This document shows positions 32,687 to 38,707 of a stretch of 38,707 nucleotides of DNA, one piece after another. The stretch is from NCBI GenBank assembly GCA_903772945.1, contig CAICTM010000919.1, positions 1-38,707 of the forward strand, given 5' to 3'. Within the stretch, counting starts at the first letter, position 1; every line of letters begins with the position of its first letter. Source of the stretch: Seminavis robusta. Lineage: Eukaryota; Bacillariophyta; Bacillariophyceae; Naviculales; Naviculaceae. The notes under the pieces were generated by a model, which had not been told where the DNA came from, did not search any database, and saw only the letters and a list, made by a program, of their open reading frames with translations. The position numbers and the translations under genes were made by a program.

Positions 32687-32992
32687 CTACAAACGACCCG
32701 AGGAAAAGGTGTTGCTATGAGCCTCCACGTCATCATCGCCGTTACTAGAGGCAACGGCAAGAGAGACCTTCGTCTCATTCTCGGCACCAACCTCCCGCTG
32801 GTCCCCTTCATCCAGCACAAGTTCCTCAACAATGTTCAATGCTTCCGCAATAAGATCTTGAAGGGCTGCCTGTTGCATGCTTGGAGGAACCCGCCCTTGT
32901 CTGGGAGGAGCCCCACGCAGGAGTGAGAGCAAGGGGACAGCCTGGTTGTTGCCCATGGGCATCCAAGTTGTGCTTTGTCCTCTTGAGTCCAT
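32687..32992 (-). CDS. small acidic protein, PMGNNQAVPL family (member 3)
   Basis: 101 residues from ATG 32992; six residues further upstream the frame has only a GTG, and the ATG aligns with the starts of members 1 and 2. Order: MDSRGQSTTWM, core PMGNNQAVPL (about 12-21), a short Pro/Arg linker, VPPSMQQ (counterpart of APQGMQ), helix LQDLIAEALNIVEEL, then an acidic tail with ENETKVSLAVASSNGDDD. ENET also occurs in member 2. The linker is shorter than in the others. No signal peptide, membrane helix or known domain; function unknown. Confidence 0.7.
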   Translation of the reverse strand: MDSRGQSTTWMPMGNNQAVPLLSLLRGAPPRQGRVPPSMQQAALQDLIAEALNIVEELVLDEGDQREVGAENETKVSLAVASSNGDDDVEAHSNTFSSGRL

Positions 32993-33549
32993 TCTGGTTG
33001 GTATTCCCACACTCTTTCTTTGCTTTTGTGGAATGCCCTTTGCAGCTCTATTCTCTTCGGCCTACAACTATGGCAGTTTTCTGGAGAGTTCGATAATTTT
33101 CCACCCCACTTAATATTTTTCTAGAGCGTTCGAAGAGAATCTGGTACTACATGTACGGTAGTCTAGCTTGACCTCGGCAGTCTATCTGCCTGAGCCCTCT
33201 ACCCCTTTAATGGCAAAAATTCTGTCTGTGGGATCCCCTTGTTTTGTGTCTGTGGGATCCCCCTCGTTTTGGTGAAGCCAAGGTATAGGGTCAAGATTAC
33301 ATCGTTGCCCTTACCACTTGCGGCAGCGCCACAGCCATTGATCGAACTTGCCACTTGCCGCAGCGCCGCAGCCATTGATGGAACTTGCCACTTGCCGCAT
33401 CGATCCATCGAACCAACAGCCATCGATCTCGACAATAGCCATCAACCGCAGCATAGTAGCTCAACAAGCCCAGCCAGCTATTGTACAGCCACCAGCCATC
33501 CGGAGACAAGGACCATTCGTCAAGGCACCAACCGGGGTGACAAGTAACC

Positions 33550-34255
33550 ATGCCTGTCAAGTACGGAACACCTGCTTACCGCAGGAAGATTGAAGCAATC
33601 GGCGATCCAAACAGAAAAAGCAGGCACAACAAACAGACGAGGAATGGCAGGCTCAGTTGAAAGTCAAAAGAGAATTCATGCAGAAGCATCGAGAACAACA
33701 ATCTATAGAAGAATATGAGATTGCCAAAATAAAGGATCGAGGGAGGAAACGGATCCGCCGCTTAAAGAATGAATTCTTCGATGCTGAAGCACACAATTTC
33801 AACGAAAACCAGCTCTGGATTGATCGAGCTTTGGAAATAAACAAGATAAAGGCTCAGCTGAAGATGGAGCGACAGAAGCTGCAGAAGCTACGTGGTGTTG
33901 AAGACCCAGAAAACTCTTTAGATAGAGGATGGCTGAAAGCTCAGCTTGCAGAACTCCAGAACAAAAAAGAAAGAACACAAATCTTAGAGCATGATTGGGA
34001 CGAAAGGGTAAAGAAACTCTTTGGCAAGGATCCGGGTTTCTTCCAAGTAGAGATCAGCATATTTAACATACGCATGATAGAAAGAAGATTGCGAAGAGAG
34101 GAAAGATAGTGCAACGAATCATGATCTACAACTTGAGCGGGTTAAAAATCACTCGACAAAGCACGTTGTGCCGCCATACTCTAAGGTGGCGGAGAAATGT
34201 ATTGCCAGGGATTCTAGAGAAATATGGCTAAATGAAATGCTTAAGGTATGTGTTA
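33550..34255 (+). pseudogene. basic coiled-coil protein gene with frame breaks
   Basis: Begins at ATG 33550 (GTAACCATGCC context) with MPVKYGTPAYRRKIEAIGD. Near 33615 an A-run (AGAAAAAGC) appears one A short, and the text goes on in another frame as KKQAQQTDEEWQAQLKVKRE. The longest intact piece runs from ATG 33678 to the stop at 34109 (143 residues; Lys/Glu/Arg-rich coiled coil with KAQLKMERQKLQKLRG and LEHDWDERVKKLFGKDPGFF). Past the stop, a shift of one base gives KDSATNHDLQLERVKNHSTK up to a possible splice donor GTATGTG near 34256. It may be a recent pseudogene, an assembly-error case, or two unrelated frames. No family recognised. Confidence 0.45.
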
Positions 34256-34514
34256 TTTGGATGTATTAGCAAGTGGTTTACCTAACAATCCTCGAGATTC
34301 TCCTCTTTGTATTCCAATCGTGGGTTTGCTCTATATATTATAGATCAGCCGCAAGTTGCTTGCAGGAGGGTGGTTGTCCTTCTTCTATCTGTCTTTCTGC
34401 CGAGGTATCGCAGCTCCCGCTGTTATTTGGTTGACTCCGAACTGTACCTTTTAGGAAAGAAGTTTAAAAGTGCGGAAGCCAAAACAATAGACTCTAATGC
34501 TTGCGGAAGTTCGG

Positions 34515-34929
34515 TTTGGATCCCCCCCGGGGGGTGCCTCAAACCAACTCCATTTAACTTATTAAATCCCCAACCACCGGAAATGAAGCTCTAGTTTGAT
34601 CGCTAAAAGCAATCAACGATGTTGAAAAAGGTGCCACAATTGGATAACCAGGCGGTTGCGAGCGGTTGAGAGTGGTCGAGAGCGGTCGCGTGGTTGAAAG
34701 CGGTAATAAAGCGGTAAAAAAGGCGGTATAATGAGCGGTTGAGGTCGTTCAAGGGCGGTAGAAGGCGGTTGAAGGTGGCAAAACATGGTTGAAAGTGATT
34801 AAAGTGAAAAAGAGGCTAAATGGGTCCAGCCCAAAATATACTTAGGAAGGTGGGATAAGATACTGGGAGCCATACAGAGTTGGTTTGAGGCACCCCCCGG
34901 AAGTACTAGTGTACCCATGGCAATCCAAA
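34515..34929. mobile_element. hAT-type MITE with 8-bp target-site duplication AAGTTCGG
   Basis: AAGTTCGG occurs at 34507-34514 and 34930-34937, directly flanking an element that begins TTTGGATC and ends AATCCAAA. Just inside, a 24-bp inverted repeat lies at 34527-34550 and 34877-34900 (core GTGCCTCAAACC). An 8-bp duplication is typical of hAT transposons. The interior holds a GCGGT-based minisatellite (listed separately). No coding capacity. Confidence 0.75.
34645..34785. repeat. GCGGTTGA-type degenerate minisatellite
   Basis: GCGGT followed by TGA, TGAAA, AATAA or AAAAA recurs about a dozen times, in one direction only, inside the MITE. It may be an array of subterminal binding sites or a simple expansion. 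Confidence 0.65.
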
Positions 34930-35099
34930 AAGTTCGGTACCATAACGGAGACCGTTCGACAGTCACTCGATGTCATTCGATTGTTGGAGCGCAGTTGCCA
35001 GCAGAGCCGCTTCTGCACTTCTTTGGCTGTCAGAAGGTAACTTAATGTCGTGAAAGCAATTGTGCTGCTTGTGGGTTTCTCGCGGCATCTGTACCAGAG

Positions 35100-35400
35100 T
35101 TTTTGGCTAGCTAGCACTTTGTGGAAATCCAGTGCGGTCTAGCAGTTGCGACCATTGAAGTGCTGTAACCAACAGTTTTGGTGTCTACAGTTCTGATGTA
35201 AGCGTTTGTAGACACTGGGCCAGCAGATGTGGGAAAACCAGTGCTGGGCCCAATGGTTGTGAGAAATCCAGTGCTGGGTTGTGAAGGCATCGAGTGCGTG
35301 CTGGGGCGAGGGATTGCATTGCTAGTAGGGACACCACTTTGTTGGAAATCCAGTGCCGGGGCCAGGAGTTGTGATACCTCCAGCTAGTGTAGACCTTCGG
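35100..35400. repeat. degenerate GGAAATCCAGTGC repeats
   Basis: GGAAATCCAGTGC or GAAAACCAGTGCTGGG words occur near 35121, 35236, 35267 and 35347, each followed by a G-rich segment with a TTGTGA or TTGCGA word. Spacing is irregular. No coding role; an old, decayed repeat. A perfect 9-bp hairpin (GTGTCTACA at 35181 and its complement at 35207) lies within it. Confidence 0.5.
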
Positions 35401-36106
35401 GAGCGAACACTTTAGATATAGTAGTGCCAACAAGCAAGAATCGAAAAAACAAGGCTAACGGTTTTGAGGCTAGAAAGACATTTATGCAATTGCTCTTGCG
35501 GTCGTTGTACCAAGGCAGCAAACAGACTGTTACCATCGCCAGCAACATGCGGATGGACAAACGCTGAGCGCGATTGCATCCACAATACCTAGCCGAGCAA
35601 CTTCCCCCCCCCCAAATTAAATTGGTTTGAGGTGGCTTTGGTTGTGACGTCATAGTACCGGTACAGCTGCCGCACAATGGACATTGATACCGTGCCCATT
35701 AATTCTCTGAGTGACTATGTCCAATCAAGCGCAGCTTCCACGCTTCCACACATTCACACAACATCTATCTGAAATGCATGAAACCATCATCGTAAACGAT
35801 AATCTGTGTTGCCTTTCAATAGAGAGACTTGCGCTACGGGTGTTGGTTGGTTTGGTTTGCGTCAACTAGTCCAGGACATGTACTCACGAGTAGTTGGGTG
35901 GTACCTTGGTGCACGCGAAAGACTAGATTCGGTTTCTTAAGTCTAGCATGGTTCGTGCAATACATGTAATTGGAGGTCTATAGTCAGGTATTTTAATTGG
36001 AGTAATAGCTAGTCTTCTTTTCTTCTGTTAATGGTCATTGGAGCATGGCCATCATTTTTGCCCCAGAGACATTGCTGCCTTGCCTTGGTGGACTCGACTG
36101 AGTCAC
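35401..36106. other. intergenic stretch
   Basis: No gene recognised. A C-run is present at about 35605 next to AAATTGGTTTGAGGTGG, weakly like the inner repeat of the 34515 MITE. Confidence 0.4.
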
Positions 36107-36424
36107 TCATTGACATGGCCTTCTTGACGCTTTGTCGCCGCTTTGGTTGTTTTGGCAACTGAAGATGGGACCGGAGATGGAGAAGTCAGATGAGTCATCG
36201 TCTTGGAAATCATCAAACAAGTCCTCATCATCTAGCAAATCAAGTGCATCTTGAAGAACTGTCTGGAGCCTTGAACGTGCCTCTGCACCACTCACTAGGC
36301 TTGCTGGTGCTGGATTGCTTGGGACCTGCAAAGTCAGAGGGGAGTGTGGAAGCAGCATGTTGGCGGGTGATCTGCTTGTAATGGACCGGGTATTTTTGGA
36401 TGGGGAGAAGGAAGAGTTTGTCAT
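36107..36424 (-). CDS. small acidic protein, probable divergent family member 4
   Basis: 105 residues. The exact PMGNNQAVPL core is not present; its place is taken by a Ser-rich start and MLLPHSPLTLQVPS. The helix RLQTVLQDALDLLDDEDLF lines up well with LQDLIAEALNI (member 3) and LQAILGEAMDL (member 2), and is followed by a stronger acidic block (DDFQDDDSSDF). The leader 67-83 bases before the ATG contains GAAATTGTGAGAGAAGC (plus-strand 36491-36507), nearly identical to the leader of member 2. Length, helix, acidic tail and leader support membership; loss of the core argues for divergence. Function unknown. Confidence 0.55.
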   Translation of the reverse strand: MTNSSFSPSKNTRSITSRSPANMLLPHSPLTLQVPSNPAPASLVSGAEARSRLQTVLQDALDLLDDEDLFDDFQDDDSSDFSISGPIFSCQNNQSGDKASRRPCQ

Positions 36425-36806
36425 GGTCTGCTTTGTAAAGATAGTAAAGAGAGATGATGTGAAGTAGCTTGTGAAGTGAGGTTGAAACTTGAAATTGTGA
36501 GAGAAGCAAGAGGGTGCAAATCGGAAAACCCGAAGACTTCCGAGATTGACTTTTACTAATTTTAATTAAAAGATCTTTGGTGGACACATGCGTGCTGGCA
36601 TAGCAGAATAGCAGCACCACGTCAGTCAGAAAAACGAATTCCAGCAACGAAGGAAATGGAACTGGGGACTCCTGACTAAGTAGGCCTACTTCGCCCGACT
36701 ACTAGCTAGCTCGTACTGCAAGTACTCTACTAATAATAATATTATGACATAATACGACAGTACGATTGCTCCAAGCTGATCCTCAGAGATCCTTGGTGCT
36801 TGGTGC

Positions 36807-37114
36807 CTTGGTTGGTATTTACTGCAGTAAATCCGGTTACTGGCTCCTTACTGTCAATTACTGCCATTGTTGGCCACCTAATTACTGCAGTAGTAATCCC
36901 ATGCAGTAGTAATCTGCCTTTGCAACAGTAATATCCAGTAAATGACAGTAAAGCACAGTAATTAGCCTTATTACTGCATTACTGTAGTTTACTGCCTTCA
37001 ATTGGCTTTAAATTACTGTGCATAATTACTGCTACTGAGAATTACTGCATTCTGCCATTACTGCTCCTTTTACTGACTCATGGCAGTAAGGAATAAACAG
37101 TAATACCAACCAAG
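36807..37114. mobile_element. hAT-type MITE copy 1, with TTACTG/CAGTAA array
   Basis: Ends CTTGGTTGGTATTTACTG and CAGTAATACCAACCAAG are complementary apart from one gap. An exact 8-bp duplication CTTGGTGC flanks it (36799-36806 and 37115-37122), the size typical of hAT transposons. Inside, about 20 TTACTG or CAGTAA hexamers occur in 308 bp. No coding capacity. Confidence 0.88.
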
Positions 37115-37397
37115 CTTGGTGCTTGGTGAATTTGGTGTTTCGATTGAGCTCGATCGATGAACGATGAAGACAAGTTGCACAAGTAAGTAACTTTAATTAA
37201 AACCATTACTCGAGTATACTAGTACATAGTGAGCACACGGAATGCTCCCGGACATTACCCCTCCTTGAGAACAATGACTGTGGACCGGATCCTGTGGCTT
37301 CTTGGTGGCTTTTTTACTTTTTTGGACCTTGGAGCCTCGTAGCGTGTCGCAGACGTCTCTTCTGCTTGCTGTATCACTGGAAGGATACCGGTATGTA
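37115..37397. other. spacer between twin MITEs
   Basis: About 280 bp with no gene recognised, between the two related elements. CTCGATCGATGAACG-like palindromic words are near 37150. Confidence 0.4.
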
Positions 37398-37405
37398 CAG
37401 CCAAG

Positions 37406-37716
37406 CTTGGTGGGTAATTACTCCAGTAATTCCTGGTTACTGGTTACTTACTGTATTTTCTCTGCCTTTATTGGCAGTAGTTACTGCAGTCAGTAATTCC
37501 TGGCAGTAATAAATCTGCCAATTCAATAGTAATTGACAGTAAATGACAGTAAAAGACAGTAATCACCCTTTTTACTGCAATTACTGTATTTACTGCCTTC
37601 AAATGGCTTTAAATTACTGTACCTGATTACTGCTACTGAGGAATTACTGCATTACTGCATTACTGCTACTGTTTGGCCCTCCAGTCAGTAATCAGTAAAA
37701 GTAAATACCAACCAAG
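37406..37716. mobile_element. hAT-type MITE copy 2, same family as copy 1
   Basis: Ends CTTGGTGGGTAATTACT and AGTAAATACCAACCAAG; flanked by exact 8-bp duplications CAGCCAAG (37398-37405 and 37717-37724). It aligns along its length with copy 1 in the same orientation (for example CTGCCTTCAA then TGGCTTTAAATTACTGT), with diverged positions and the same TTACTG/CAGTAA array. The different duplicated 8-mers show two separate insertions, not one tandem duplication. Confidence 0.88.
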
Positions 37717-37724
37717 CAGCCAAG

Positions 37725-38707
37725 TGCCATCAAAGCGGCAGATATGTGCAAAATCCAACCGTCCAACCGCTTACAAACGTTGTTGCTGACAATGCAAAGG
37801 AAGTTGCATCGCAGGTAGCTGGTCCTAGCTAGTTTTCTTTACTTTACAGAGAAAGGAATGTAAAGTTGGCAGCATTCGAGCAAAGAAACAAAGTGGCTGC
37901 TCCGTGTACTGGGTTCTTTGCCGGCACTGAATTTTTCACTGGCAGCCAAAACTGCCTTGATCCAAGCACGTGCGTGTCTTTGAATCATACTGAGTAGCAA
38001 GGAGCAACTGAGCTACATAGATGATACTTACCTCGGTAAGTAAAAATTTTCTGAAGCAAAGATGTCTTGTATGTCTGCCTCCAAATAATTGAGTAGGGAG
38101 TAGGGACTTCTCTGGGTCCTGGGATCTTGCTTGGAGAAAGGATGCGGCAACAATCGCATAGCTTATCGCATTCAGATTCGGAAACGGAAGTGGTAGACAA
38201 CCAGTAAAGGTACCCTGACCAGTATCCTTGGTGGATAAACCTGGCCAGTAGCCGCACTTCCGGAAAGCCGCTGGTTTCACGAGCTGTATCTGGTACATCG
38301 TACAATTGAATGTCACCTTTAGTTTTAGTTTCACAGAGGTGCCCCCAAAAACAAACAAACAAAAACTGAACGGTTTCACATGTGAAGTGTTTCACATTTG
38401 TTATGAAAGTAGCTTTCAATTTCACACTTGTGCAGCCAATTGTGGAATTTCATACATGCAAAACTGTCAAATTCAAAATTGGGCAGGTTTCCTGACCGTG
38501 TTGAGAAGCAACGAGAATAGATGACTGCAGAACGGCCAGCACTGTTCCGGATCCGGAACTACACGTGCCGATTCGAGCCCACGTACGTCTCTGGTTGGTG
38601 GCTTTCGCCATCTCTTTTATCACGACCTGGGACATGGCTGGATCGTTGTGTTTCTATGTTATGATTGTACAATCCCGCCAAAGGGAAAGAGCGACGTGTG
38701 GTTCGAA
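37725..38707. other. right-edge region, no firm gene
   Basis: Minus-strand frames at 37936-38425 overlap and include protein-like text (YDVPDTARETSGFPEVRLLARF, then ILSPSKIPGPREVPTPYS) followed by a possible donor GTAAGT at about 38041. There is no clear ATG in frame, so if real it would be an internal exon of a gene continuing past the right edge. Weak evidence. Confidence 0.3.

Noticed and set aside
32262..32720. 152-codon plus-strand open frame
   Set aside because: Overlaps a more protein-like minus frame and the 3' end of member 3; no domain or start-context support.
38640..38707. tRNA-like GGTTCGAA at the right edge
   Set aside because: No matching acceptor, D or anticodon arms in the preceding bases; only the T-loop-like word is present.

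Overview
The window reads as nuclear DNA of a diatom, probably a pennate one. This is an inference from several things: short spliceosomal introns of 70-115 bp with GT..AG borders, a class C 7TM receptor with a periplasmic-binding ectodomain, an LRR protein with a cytosolic N-terminus and one membrane segment, a kinase-like fold with LNDFN in place of DFG, a YHYH protein, and many TACCGGTA and GCTAGCTAGC palindromes. No rRNA, tRNA, CRISPR array or bacterial operon was seen.

Layout. 1-2870: a decayed, minus-strand copy (A) of a transposase-like gene that runs off the left edge. 3231-3914: an inverted-repeat element built of GTGAGTAYGGGTACTG units. 4093-4473: small protein of a new family (member 1). 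4480-6480: mostly non-coding. 6483-9472: two-exon class C GPCR-like receptor. 9480-11650: no solid gene, some degenerate repeats. 11653-14396: eight-exon membrane-anchored kinase-like gene. 14768-16831 (minus): three-exon secreted Cys-rich protein with a Glu/Pro linker. 18036-19115: H-type lectin plus discoidin protein. 19701-20174: small membrane coiled-coil protein. 20267-21367 (minus): YHYH-domain membrane protein. 21580-24780: copy B of the transposase-like gene, plus strand, with an unrecognised convergent ORF at 24811-25419. 26615-29260 (minus): transmembrane LRR protein with one frame break. 30142-30543, 32687-32992 and 36107-36424 (all minus): members 2, 3 and a divergent member 4 of the small-protein family, interleaved with MITEs at 31279-31661, 34515-34929, 36807-37114 and 37406-37716. 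The last kilobase has no convincing gene.

How it fits together. The middle 23 kb (6.5-29.3 kb) is dominated by membrane or surface-type proteins: a receptor, a membrane kinase-like protein, a Cys-rich wall or adhesion candidate, a lectin, a YHYH protein and an LRR receptor-like protein. No operon-like logic links them; they have separate promoters on both strands. The flanks are transposon-rich. The most novel element is the family of roughly 100-130 residue proteins that share the core PMGNNQAVPL, an amphipathic helix of the form LQxxLxxALD and an acidic tail. I do not recognise it from any named family.
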